The notes: generated by a model not told the origin, from the letters alone. Counted from the first letter of the stretch, positions 1 to 7,734 are shown. The stretch is DNA of 15,754 nt from Stramenopiles sp. TOSAG23-2 (GCA_900128395.1 LT649697.1:1-15754); one strand, 5' to 3'. Translations and numbers: made by a program.

Positions 1-1397
1 GTAATAAGTAACGGATATGCAACGTTTCAAAGTCTAAATTTAATAACTTCAATGAAAGTTTTCAACTTTTCAGGATTTTCACCATTTCGATGAAAAATGC
101 TCTAATACTAACTTCATGCTAACATACGATTAAAAAAAAAATCTCAGCACTTTTCTTTAAAAACATAATTATACATGTAAACTCTCGGAGAAAAGTTAAA
201 TATATCACCTACAATATAGTAACTACAATATTTTATCAAAATTTTTTATGTTGCATGTTCAAAATGAAGATTTGTAGCTTCATTTAGAATTGTTACATGT
301 AAACTCTCGGAGAAAAGTTAAATATATCACCTACAATATAGTAACTACAATATTTTATCAAAATTTTTTATGTTGCATGTTTATAATGAAGATTTCTAGC
401 TCCCGTTAAAATGTATATGATTCAAAATCGATTTGGATTTCTAGGCCTTTTTCAAGCATGTTCAAATGCATTGCAAAATGGGGTATAGTTGATACAATAT
501 ATCTCATGTCAATCAAAATATTAGTACAAAAATAGGTTCGATTCTCATTATCACATGTATAGAGCCAAACTTAAGAGTAAGTTGATGACAACTGAGTGTC
601 AGGAACATACTTTACTAACGACGTTTTAATTGCATATCAAAGTACTCTTACTATGGAATAGGCTTGTAAAACCTTAATAAAAGTGTCCAAAAATGTGCAT
701 TTTTAAGTGAAAATTCACTTTGGGTCTAGCGTTTCATGTAAATGTAATATTTATTTTGGTTGGAGTTTAGAGATACAAGTTATATATATAAAGAGAGGAT
801 CTGAAACTTTATATGACTTCAAAATGTTGGAAATGATGTTTGAAGACGTAATGCAAATTTTATATATCTGATGAAATTTCTCAATTTTCGTACCCACTTT
901 GGCGGAACTTTTAAAAATGAAAATAAAATTGGCAAAAATATTCGTGTTTGAGGTGTTATAGAAGTGTAGTATAAATTTGGTAGTCTAATTTACATATTTT
1001 TGTTAGAGTACTTAAAACTATAGTATAGAGATTTTTGGTTAATTGATATTTGATATAGTAATGATAATTTTCCCTATCAAGTGTTTTTGTATTGGCGCTG
1101 TGTCGATGGTAGAATTAGCATTGACAGAGCACTAAAAACATTTTTTATTCGCCGGATTTCTAGTTCACACTATCAATTTGTACTTTTAGTATACAAACGG
1201 TTTTAAGGTTGTTTTTGTAGTAGTGATAGGTAAATTGTACTTGTTACATTATATGTGTTAGAATAATATAATTTTATGTTTTGATTGGTAAATATTTGGG
1301 TTGATCAGCAGTGAAAAAGCATTTTGTTGAAGAATAATAATTGAAGTGGTTGTTGAATCCTGGAATGATTGTTGAATAAATAATACACTAAATAAAT
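1..1397. other. AT-rich non-coding region upstream of the lipocalin-like gene
   Basis: I find no convincing coding sequence on either strand here: frames are short and the AT-rich composition lacks the codon texture of the genes further right. The stretch holds one recognisable structure, the partly diverged 122-bp tandem duplication listed separately. The rest, including the probable promoter of the gene beginning at 1644, shows no motif I can name. Confidence 0.6.
172..415. repeat. Old, partly diverged 122-bp tandem duplication
   Basis: The segment starting TACATGTAAACTCTCGG at 172 recurs at 294, a period of 122 bp. The first 88 bp (172-259 against 294-381) are identical. The remaining roughly 34 bp of each unit still align but carry about nine mismatches (260-293 against 382-415). 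It has the size of the five exact duplications elsewhere in the window, but it has accumulated changes in one part of the unit only. Confidence 0.85.
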
Positions 1398-1626
1398 AAT
1401 AATTTGCAAAACAGAAATACGAAATGTTCTTCAAGATATATACATATATATACATACACACAAAAGACATCATTATCGCCTAATAATCATTACAATTTAG
1501 CAGCAACAATAAATAATTTGCAAAACAGAAATACGAAATGTTCTTCAAGATATATACATATATATACATACACACAAAAGACATCATTATCGCCTAATAA
1601 TCATTACAATTTAGCAGCAACAATAA
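1398..1626. repeat. Exact 114-bp tandem duplication in the 5' leader of the lipocalin-like gene
   Basis: 1398-1512 and 1512-1626 are identical over 115 bp with a period of 114, so the junction has one shared base and no spacer. The duplicated unit ends about 17 bp before the chosen ATG at 1644, which places it in the probable 5' UTR. Each copy contains a short upstream ORF of 19 codons (1424-1483 and 1538-1597), so the leader carries it twice. The unit has no AG|GT, so exact removal of one copy by GT-AG splicing is not offered here. Confidence 0.95.
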
Positions 1627-1643
1627 CAATAAGAACAACAAAA

Positions 1644-2576
1644 ATGGCACGCATCAATATGTTATTCCAAATGCTTGTTCTATTATATTTACTAGTAAAT
1701 ATGAATACATTAACAATGGCAAAACCTTCACCAAATATGCCCTGCCATAATATGAAACAGTACATGCCACCTGAAATGTCAAGAAAATACAATATGTCGA
1801 AACATAACGGTACGTGGTATGAAGTTAGTTTCCGTGATTTATATCCTTGGGGTCCATTATGTGATTGTCAACAGTCGATTAAATATGTCAACTTAGAAAA
1901 AGGATATATGGATGATTATTTCGTGTTTACTTGCTATCCATTAGGATTACATTATATTTCCCCACAACGTGAAAATAAAACAAATAGTTCAAGTGGAAAA
2001 TTGCATGAAAATGGATTGTATGATATGACAGTACGAAATTCCGATTTTAAATTTATAACACATTTTGAATGGAACACGGAAATGATTGGTTTTAAAGACG
2101 ATGGACAAGATCAATACAAATGGGTAATTGAATTTCAATGTGGAACAAGGCCATATTTACCAAAATTCGTATGTCTTGATCGTACGGTTGATGATCATTG
2201 TTTCTTTACTGGAATTCAATTGTTTGTACGTGATTTGGATTTTATTGAAGAAGGGAGAATTGAAATGTTTGAATATATTCGATCATTAGGTCCAGAAGTC
2301 TCAAATTCATTGCCAATTGCGTGGGTGATGGATGATTTTGGTGGTGGTACATTTCCACCATGGTTTAAAAATGTAACTGAACATCGTGATAAAAAAACTG
2401 GACAAGATAATTGTCCAAGACCATGTGCACATGGTGTTTTTAACGAAACAACAAAAATGTGGGGATGTCCAAAAGAACATAAAGGAAAAAAATTAAGAAT
2501 CGCGTCACCTGGAGTAAGATTACCACAAGAGTTATTGGATGGTACGATGATGTCAGAAGAATTAGAAGAAGTATAG
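1644..2576 (+). CDS. Secreted lipocalin-like protein
   Basis: The product is 310 residues, starting at ATG 1644 because this opens directly into a signal peptide (hydrophobic core about residues 6-24, cleavage likely near TMAKPSP). No ATG occurs in this frame further upstream. The mature protein carries the lipocalin-type first-strand motif NGTWYEV at about residue 55, followed by a Cys-rich strand (LCDCQQS), a second strand block YKWVIEFQCG and a helix-like FIEEGRIEMFEYIRSLG. Several Cys residues and N-glycosylation sequons suggest a secreted or endomembrane disulphide-bonded protein. Lipocalins bind small hydrophobic ligands; the ligand here is unknown, and a relation to the violaxanthin de-epoxidase/lipocalin group is possible but not shown. 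The last 25 codons and the TAG stop lie in a 110-bp tandem duplication, so a second copy of the C-terminal coding segment sits in the 3' UTR. The family call is moderately sure; the gene itself is secure. Confidence 0.7.
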   Translation: MARINMLFQMLVLLYLLVNMNTLTMAKPSPNMPCHNMKQYMPPEMSRKYNMSKHNGTWYEVSFRDLYPWGPLCDCQQSIKYVNLEKGYMDDYFVFTCYPLGLHYISPQRENKTNSSSGKLHENGLYDMTVRNSDFKFITHFEWNTEMIGFKDDGQDQYKWVIEFQCGTRPYLPKFVCLDRTVDDHCFFTGIQLFVRDLDFIEEGRIEMFEYIRSLGPEVSNSLPIAWVMDDFGGGTFPPWFKNVTEHRDKKTGQDNCPRPCAHGVFNETTKMWGCPKEHKGKKLRIASPGVRLPQELLDGTMMSEELEEV

Positions 2577-2721
2577 CATGTTTTTTCTTTCGTAAAAAGT
2601 AAAATAAAAAAGCGTCACCTGGAGTAAGATTACCACAAGAGTTATTGGATGGTACGATGATGTCAGAAGAATTAGAAGAAGTATAGCATGTTTTTTCTTT
2701 CGTAAAAAGTAAAATAAAAAA
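2502..2721. repeat. Exact 110-bp tandem duplication spanning the stop codon of the lipocalin-like gene
   Basis: 2502-2611 and 2612-2721 are identical, abutting with no spacer and no microhomology. The unit contains the last 25 codons, the TAG stop and the AAAATAAAAAA stretch that may serve as the polyadenylation signal. Because the first copy already ends the protein, the second copy is simply 3' UTR. It duplicates a possible poly(A) signal (AATAAA at 2604 and 2714). Confidence 0.95.
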
Positions 2722-3211
2722 ATAGTAATCATTATATATAATATATAGTATGATATATGCATAACATTTATATTTATTAAATTAGTACATCATAATAAGT
2801 TTATCTATTGCTGCAATTATTTGCCTTTTTTTTTATTTTTCATTTCGTTTTTTTTTAAAACTTGAAGAGTGCAAGATCAATAGCAATATTGATGAGTTTT
2901 CGGCCTCTATGACTAGTATAAATCGGGGTTGAAACGTTATAACTAATTTATACCAAAAATATATGCATATCCACATTTTGCTGAAAGCAAAAACACATTG
3001 GCACATTGATTGATTTTATTGTGTGTAAATATTACAGAAACATATATATATATATATGTATCAAATGGAATAGATGTTGTGACATATATAGCGGTGGTAA
3101 AATATAGTGGTTGTAAGCGTATTTCTATTTTTGTTTTATTTATTTATTTATCGCCCAGTTGTCGTCTCTCGTCTACGTGTGATTTATATCTCTCTATAAA
3201 ATATATATATC
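2722..3211. other. Intergenic region, 3' flank of lipocalin-like gene and promoter of methyltransferase
   Basis: No gene is visible. The stretch holds T-rich and TA-rich tracts (for example TA dinucleotides around 3043-3057) and, near the 3' end, a CT-rich segment (TCGTCTCTCGTC and ATCTCTCTATAAAAT at about 3163-3200) just before the ATG at 3212. The TATAAAA at about 3195 is only 17 bp from that ATG, which is too close to be a confident TATA box. Confidence 0.4.
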
Positions 3212-4138
3212 ATGAAAAAATATAATCCTCGTCTTATTTTCAATTGTATATTTTGTGCTATATTGATTATATATATCATTTATCAAATATTATTAGTTGC
3301 AAATCTTCCTGATTATTTTAAACGTAATATTGTAACAATGGATGTAACAAGAACAATTACTGGTGTATATTTAGGTAAAGCAGTAGGAACATTAATGCCA
3401 AAGATACCTGAAAATGTAGCAAAGAAATTATTAGGTTTTCCAGCAAATCCAAAAGCATGTGAATCAATAGCAAGAATAGGAAATATTAATGATGGTGGTA
3501 AATTTATTTGTTTAGATCATATGAATTTCACAAAGTCATCCTCTCCATCATGTACTGTTTATAGTTTTGGTGTTAATTTTGATTTTTCATTTGATAAAGC
3601 AATGGCACGATTAGGATGTAAAATACATTCATTTGATCCTTTTATGTTTTTGCATATACCGAAAAATTTGCGTAAACAAGTGAAAAAAAAAATAATTCCA
3701 CACGAAGTTCATTTTCATTCAATCGGATTAGGTTTTGACGAAAATATAAATCGTACAAAAAAAAACAATGACGACGATGATGATGGTATTGTTTTTAAAT
3801 CGTTGTCATCAATTGCAAATGAAGTAGGTGATAAACAAATAGATGTTTTGAAAATTGATATTGAAGGTTCGGAATGGAATATATTAGATAAATTCATTGA
3901 TCAAGATTTAGATCAAATAGATGTGAAACAAATATGTATTGAAATTCATTTAAATCATAGAATAACTAATCCACGTCAAGTACAATCAATTTTAACAAAA
4001 TTATATCATAAAGGATATGAGTTGTGGAATAGGGAAGATAACATTCCACATTCGATGTTTATTGAATGGGGTGGTTATCATATACGAAATGCATATGAGC
4101 TTTCTTTCATTAAAACGACAACAAAAAACAAACATTAG
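3212..4138 (+). CDS. Membrane-anchored FkbM/METTL24-like methyltransferase
   Basis: The 308-residue protein begins with a short basic stretch (MKKYNPR) and one hydrophobic segment at about residues 8-30, a signal anchor that suggests a type II endomembrane protein. The rest resembles the FkbM / Methyltransf_21 and METTL24-like family. ARIGNINDGGKFICLD at about residue 88 is the conserved entry motif. VYSFGVNFDFSFD (about 117-129) corresponds to the SAM-binding glycine-loop region. HSFDPF follows. VLKIDIEGSEWNIL (about 212-225) is the family's hallmark D-x-E-G block. ICIEIHLN and GYELWNRE complete the fold. The expected activity is SAM-dependent methylation, by family analogy probably of a glycan or other small acceptor in the secretory pathway; the substrate is not visible. 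A short D/N-rich loop (KKNNDDDDDG) interrupts the domain. No intron is needed and the gene looks intact. Confidence 0.82.
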   Translation: MKKYNPRLIFNCIFCAILIIYIIYQILLVANLPDYFKRNIVTMDVTRTITGVYLGKAVGTLMPKIPENVAKKLLGFPANPKACESIARIGNINDGGKFICLDHMNFTKSSSPSCTVYSFGVNFDFSFDKAMARLGCKIHSFDPFMFLHIPKNLRKQVKKKIIPHEVHFHSIGLGFDENINRTKKNNDDDDDGIVFKSLSSIANEVGDKQIDVLKIDIEGSEWNILDKFIDQDLDQIDVKQICIEIHLNHRITNPRQVQSILTKLYHKGYELWNREDNIPHSMFIEWGGYHIRNAYELSFIKTTTKNKH

Positions 4139-4482
4139 CTTCGAAATATACAGTAGGCATACTTTGTTAGAGAGGACCTCTCTATACTTTGTACAGTAGA
4201 ACAAAATTGTGCAAAATGAAAATGGTGTGTTTTGTTGGGTTTAAAATTTTTAAGGGAACGTGACGGCTCCGACAAAAAACCTTAAACAAAAGAGAACTTT
4301 GTGCGTTTTACCCCCGGGCATGGAAAAAACGTTAGCGCTAAGCTAAAGCCATATTTACTCATATTATAGAATATATATATATATGTACTGAACATGAATC
4401 ACATTGTATATATATATATATATATATACATATGATATAAATATATAAAAATCTAATCCACACCGTATAAACATATTTGTAA
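4139..4482. other. Intergenic region with TA microsatellites and a possible upstream exon
   Basis: Besides the nested repeat at 4151-4199, the stretch contains two TA dinucleotide runs (about 4370-4384 and 4407-4428). A four-codon ORF start at 4394 (ATG AAT CAC ATT) could be a tiny first exon of the next gene. GC content rises briefly at 4255-4350 (CCCCCGGGC, TTAGCGCTAA) without a recognisable gene. Confidence 0.4.
4151..4199. repeat. 49-bp nested repeat with 8-bp inverted repeat just after the methyltransferase stop
   Basis: TAGAGAGG at 4168-4175 is followed by one A and then its exact reverse complement CCTCTCTA (4177-4184). On both sides lie direct repeats of ATACTTTGT (4159-4167 and 4184-4192) and outside these of CAGTAG (4151-4156 and 4194-4199). 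It lies 12 bp past the stop codon, in the probable 3' UTR. Function unknown. Confidence 0.5.
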
Positions 4483-4506
4483 ACACACACACACACACAC
4501 TACAAG
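4406..4506 (+). other. Possible 101-nt GT-AG intron of the acidic low-complexity gene
   Basis: GT at 4406 (ACATT|GTATAT) and AG at 4505-4506 (CTACAAG|ATCAAT) would join the four codons at 4394-4405 in frame to the open frame at 4507. It is very AT-rich, with TA and AC repeats and no clear pyrimidine tract. It is proposed only because the downstream frame lacks an ATG; other upstream exons are possible. Confidence 0.3.
4483..4500. repeat. (AC)9 microsatellite
   Basis: Nine perfect AC units immediately precede the first plausible coding base of the acidic low-complexity gene. They would lie in the 3' part of the proposed 4406-4506 intron. Confidence 0.9.
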
Positions 4507-5211
4507 ATCAATACAACAATATGGCAACTTCCACCAACAACACCACACAACAATAGAAATCGACGAGCATCTCATGTAAAATATTTGCCAGCTGATAATA
4601 ATAATAATAAAAATAATAACAATGCTTCTCATACGCAACCTGAATCTGAAATTGTAAACAAAAAAGAAAATCAAATACGAATATCTACTAAAATAGATTA
4701 TAACGAAAATGATAATAATGGCAAGTTACGTACAGGAAATACATTTTCATTCGATCATTCACCAAACTTTGTACGACGAAAAACATCACCGACAAAAGAA
4801 AATACATGGTTACCAAGTAATCGTATCCAAAGTAAAAAATCGAATGATATAAGACGTGAATCAAGTAACTTTAAATATTTTGCTAGATTAGCAAATAGTA
4901 CGAATTATGATATTGATGATAGTATCAAAGGAGTTTTACCACCATCACAAAAACCACCTGTAGCGATAACAGAATTATTCAAAAAGGAAGAAGATATCCT
5001 ACTAGAAGATAAGGAAGAAGGTAAAGAAGAAGAAGAAGTAGAAAAAGAGCAACAAAATAAAGAGGATCAAGGTAATAATAAAGAGGAGGAGCAAGAGAAA
5101 GAACAGGAAGGTAATAAAACAGTAGAAAGAAAAAATGATGGAAATGAAAGAACAATTACCGAAACAGGGATGGTCAATGGGGAGGAGATGCAAGAAAAGA
5201 AGAAGGTGTAA
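4507..5211 (+). CDS. Acidic low-complexity protein of unknown function, 5' end unresolved
   Basis: The frame is open from 4483 to the TAA at 5209-5211 but has no ATG anywhere in it. Residues encoded upstream of 4585 (IWQLPPTTPHNNRNRRASHVKYLPAD) read like protein, so the start must be in an earlier exon. One arrangement fits: ATG AAT CAC ATT at 4394-4405, a 101-nt GTATAT...ACAAG intron at 4406-4506, then this exon in frame. The product, about 235-240 residues, has a poly-Asn stretch, a basic Ser/Arg/Lys-rich middle (FVRRKTSPTKEN, NRIQSKKSNDIRRESSNFKYFARLAN) and a long Glu/Lys/Gln-rich C-terminal tail from about KKEEDILLEDKEEGKEEEEV onward that may form a single charged helix or coiled coil. 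I recognise no domain. A gene is likely from composition and continuity; function and exact start are open. Confidence 0.55.
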   Translation: MNTTIWQLPPTTPHNNRNRRASHVKYLPADNNNNKNNNNASHTQPESEIVNKKENQIRISTKIDYNENDNNGKLRTGNTFSFDHSPNFVRRKTSPTKENTWLPSNRIQSKKSNDIRRESSNFKYFARLANSTNYDIDDSIKGVLPPSQKPPVAITELFKKEEDILLEDKEEGKEEEEVEKEQQNKEDQGNNKEEEQEKEQEGNKTVERKNDGNERTITETGMVNGEEMQEKKKV

Positions 5212-5252
5212 AAAGTATTATATATTTTTGGGGTTTTCTTTAATACTTGGTA

Positions 5253-6469
5253 CTGTAATCCCTAGATTTTGGGCTACCAGGGGATTATAATACGATTCCG
5301 CCCCATAAAAAATTAAATTTCCGCAAAAGTTGTAGGAAAGTTGGAATTACTACCACACAGCATAGGCTCAACTTTGCCGAAAAGTCCCAACGCCAAAAAT
5401 GAACTCATCGAACTTTTTCAGCTAAAATCCTTAAACCAGGCCTCAAAATGAAGGAAACGAGCTGGAATGGTCGATAGACACCTGGAAAAATGCCTATTTT
5501 CTCCCTGATAGAGCGATGTAAAAAAATTAGGATAGGGGATTGTATATGTAATCGTACTTAGAGTATACAATGAGGAAGGAAAGTATAAACTGAATCACAA
5601 AAAAAAAGAGGACAAATAATAATCTATGCACCGCCGCAGCACAATAAAATGAATAATGAAAATTAAGCCATAAAATAATTAATAATAAATATAATATTAA
5701 ATGTGTACATGTATACATATGTATACATGTTTATGTGTACAATCAATAAGGATGCACACGCACCATCTACATCGCCCGCCACGCTTTACAAAAAACAAAA
5801 CACATTTATTAGATGGTAAATGAATATATGATATCATATCATAGGAGCTGATTTTTTTTGCTCCAAAAATCTTGACAGTATGGTGTACACTAATGGCAAC
5901 AAATAACCTATGTAAATTCATACTTGAACACCACTCAACCTTGAAATCTGATTACATTTGTTCTATGGCAATTTGCTCGCCTAATGCTAAACACATGCTT
6001 TTCATTTTTGCACTATTAGCAGGTAGACATCACCTCGACGACGGGATATCTTTTTTGCTTGTTTTCAAGTTTTTTTACATGGCAATAGCGTTATGCAAAT
6101 TGGAGGGGGTAAAAGTACCATAAATTATTTTTATCCATGTAATATATTATTATTTTTTATTCCATGATGATTAACGTTTTAAATTAGTGCCATCATCCAG
6201 AAAAGCGTCTTCTATCTATAAATATCCGTCTTGAATACCTGCTGCGGACTTTTTTAACGTCTGTTTGAAGTTGTTGGAATCAATGCTATTCGCCTGGGAG
6301 TTCTTAGCAGTGTTGGGATGTTTAAGTACGGTGGAGAGCTATCAACAAAGTGTACGGCTTTCATGTTTTAGGAGTCTTGAAATTGGGTGGTATTAGCAGG
6401 CACACACTATGGACTAATGCTATACGCCTCTATAACGTTAAGTTGGTGTGTATTTTCTAGGGATTACTG
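5253..6469. mobile_element. Candidate non-autonomous DNA transposon (TA target, mariner/pogo-like ends)
   Basis: The left end CTGTAATCCCTAGA (5253-5266) and the reverse complement of the right end (6456-6469, CAGTAATCCCTAGA) match at 13 of 14 positions. TA directly flanks both ends (5251-5252 and 6470-6471), as expected for a TA target-site duplication of the Tc1/mariner/pogo group. The 1217-bp interior has no transposase frame that I can recognise, so it would be a non-autonomous or decayed copy. A related GGGATTACT...ACTGTA end-like motif occurs just outside at about 6504-6521, which hints at a second, partial element. A 14-bp match over this distance could still be chance; the call is tentative. 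Confidence 0.4.
5707..5730. repeat. 24-bp perfect palindrome
   Basis: The sequence from ACATGTATACAT to its mirror ATGTATACATGT is its own reverse complement over all 24 bases. It lies inside the candidate transposon. It may extrude as a cruciform or be a protein-binding dyad; no function can be assigned. Confidence 0.8.
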
Positions 6470-6874
6470 TATATCAGGCCAATTAAAATCCAATATTTCT
6501 CTCGGGATTACTAAAACTGTATTTTATAGCTGAGCATACTGCTGTGCTATATGATGCTACCTTGTATTTACCTGCTATACTTTTTTTGCGAATTGCGAAT
6601 CTCGACGACGGAAGAAATATATCATGGATTAGACCGATAATACCCATATATAAAAAGGTAAAATACGAAGGAGTAAAGTAACATAGATTAGGAGAAATCA
6701 ATTAAGATCAGTATTGAATGAACCATCTCAAAGGCACAAGATAGTGGATATTTATATATATACATAAACTAATTATCCAATATTTTAAAATTTTATTTTA
6801 TTTTCTTCATATTATAGTTTGAAATAATTTTAAAAAGCCTATATATATATATTTATAATTGATAATCATTTATA

Positions 6875-7096
6875 ATAGATTTATTCGAAGAACAACGAAA
6901 GCGATGACAGATATCAATAATATAACAGTAGGTGTAGTCGCATTGCAAGGTGCATTTATTGAACATTGTGAGATATTAGATAAGCATAGATTTATTCGAA
7001 GAACAACGAAAGCGATGACAGATATCAATAATATAACAGTAGGTGTAGTCGCATTGCAAGGTGCATTTATTGAACATTGTGAGATATTAGATAAGC
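6875..7096. repeat. Exact 111-bp tandem duplication covering the start of the pdxT-like gene
   Basis: 6875-6985 and 6986-7096 are identical and abut without spacer. The unit is 37 codons long and contains the start codon (ATG 6904 and 7015) and the first 27 codons of the protein, so the reading frame stays open. It includes AG|GT at 6930-6933 (GTAG|GTGTAG), so an intron 6932-7042 of 111 nt would remove exactly one copy. A second AG|GT at 6948-6951 would do the same (6950-7060). Confidence 0.95.
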
Positions 7097-7734
7097 TGAA
7101 TGTAAAAAACAAACAGATACGTACAATCGAAGATTTTGAAAATGTCGATGCGTTGATATTACCAGGTGGAGAAAGTACAGCAATGGCAAAAGTATCTTCA
7201 TTAGGTGGTAATTCAATTTTTCAAGAAATTTCAAAGTTTGTCAAATCCAATAAACCGGTATGGGGTACATGCGCTGGTTTGATATTATTAGCGGATAAAG
7301 TCGATGGTCAAAAGAAAGGTGGTCAAAGTTTAGTTGGTGGATTAGATATTATTGCTAGTAGAAATTTTTTTGGTGCACAAGTGAAATCCTTTGAAGCACC
7401 ATTGGAACCACCACCATTAAGTGGCAATGATAATCATGTAACAAAAAAAAGAAAACTTAATAATGAAGAGAAGGTGGTGGAGGAAGAAGATGGTGTTGGT
7501 AGCAATGGAACATTTAATGGTGTGTTTATACGTGCACCTGCAATATTATCGACTGGAAAAAATGTAGAAGTTTTAAATACAGTCGATATAGTCAAAGAAG
7601 ATGATACACATGATAAAGTTATAGTAGCGGTAAAACAAAATAATCTTTTAGCAACTGCATTTCACCCAGAATTAACAGATGATTCTAGATGGCATCAATA
7701 TTTTGTTGAAGACATTGTTAAAAAAAAGTCATAA
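6904..7734 (+). CDS. pdxT: Pyridoxal 5'-phosphate synthase glutaminase subunit (PdxT/Pdx2)
   Basis: PdxT hydrolyses glutamine and passes ammonia to the PdxS synthase, which makes PLP from ribose 5-phosphate and glyceraldehyde 3-phosphate. The class I amidotransferase signatures are complete: VGVVALQGAFIEH, LILPGGESTAM, the nucleophile Cys in VWGTCAGLIL, RNFFGAQVKSFE, GVFIRAPAI, and the catalytic His-Glu pair in ATAFHPELTDD. From ATG 7015 the protein is 239 residues, longer than bacterial PdxT (about 190-200) mainly because of an inserted loop of about 35 residues (LEPPPLSG..KKRKLNNEEKVVEEEDG) between the SFE and GVFIRAP motifs. From ATG 6904 it is 276 residues with the first strand and GAFIEH motif duplicated, because the gene start is tandemly duplicated. 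The native protein is probably the 239-residue form, through splicing or initiation at the second ATG. No PdxS partner is in the window. Confidence 0.9.
   Translation: MTDINNITVGVVALQGAFIEHCEILDKHRFIRRTTKAMTDINNITVGVVALQGAFIEHCEILDKLNVKNKQIRTIEDFENVDALILPGGESTAMAKVSSLGGNSIFQEISKFVKSNKPVWGTCAGLILLADKVDGQKKGGQSLVGGLDIIASRNFFGAQVKSFEAPLEPPPLSGNDNHVTKKRKLNNEEKVVEEEDGVGSNGTFNGVFIRAPAILSTGKNVEVLNTVDIVKEDDTHDKVIVAVKQNNLLATAFHPELTDDSRWHQYFVEDIVKKKS
6932..7042 (+). other. Possible duplication-derived 111-nt intron in pdxT
   Basis: The intron would run from GTGTAG at 6932 to ...CAGTAG at 7042, exactly one repeat unit, and its removal gives a protein with a single N-terminus. Position +3 is G and the +5 base is A, so the donor is weaker than that in the beta-propeller gene. 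Retention also leaves an open frame, so splicing is not forced by the sequence. Confidence 0.3.

Larger units (their letters stand above)
5212..6860. other. 1.65-kb gene-free region, probable transposon graveyard
   Basis: No frame here looks coding: the longest frames give protein without known motifs and with unlike composition. The texture differs from the rest of the window, with locally higher GC and many short degenerate repeats. It contains a 14-bp terminal inverted repeat pair flanked by TA (5253 and 6469), a 24-bp perfect palindrome at 5707-5730 and several diverged internal repeats (for example 6275-6295 with 6411-6430, and 6035-6127 with 6602-6690). Confidence 0.55.

Noticed and set aside
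1404-1643. N-terminal extension of the lipocalin-like protein through the duplicated leader
   Set aside because: The frame is open but contains no ATG before 1644, and the signal peptide begins at that ATG; openness follows from the 114-bp unit being a multiple of three.
5872-6123. 83-codon + strand frame in the gene-free region
   Set aside because: No domain, odd composition, and it lies in degenerate repeats; the segment recurs in diverged form around 6602-6690 without an open frame there.
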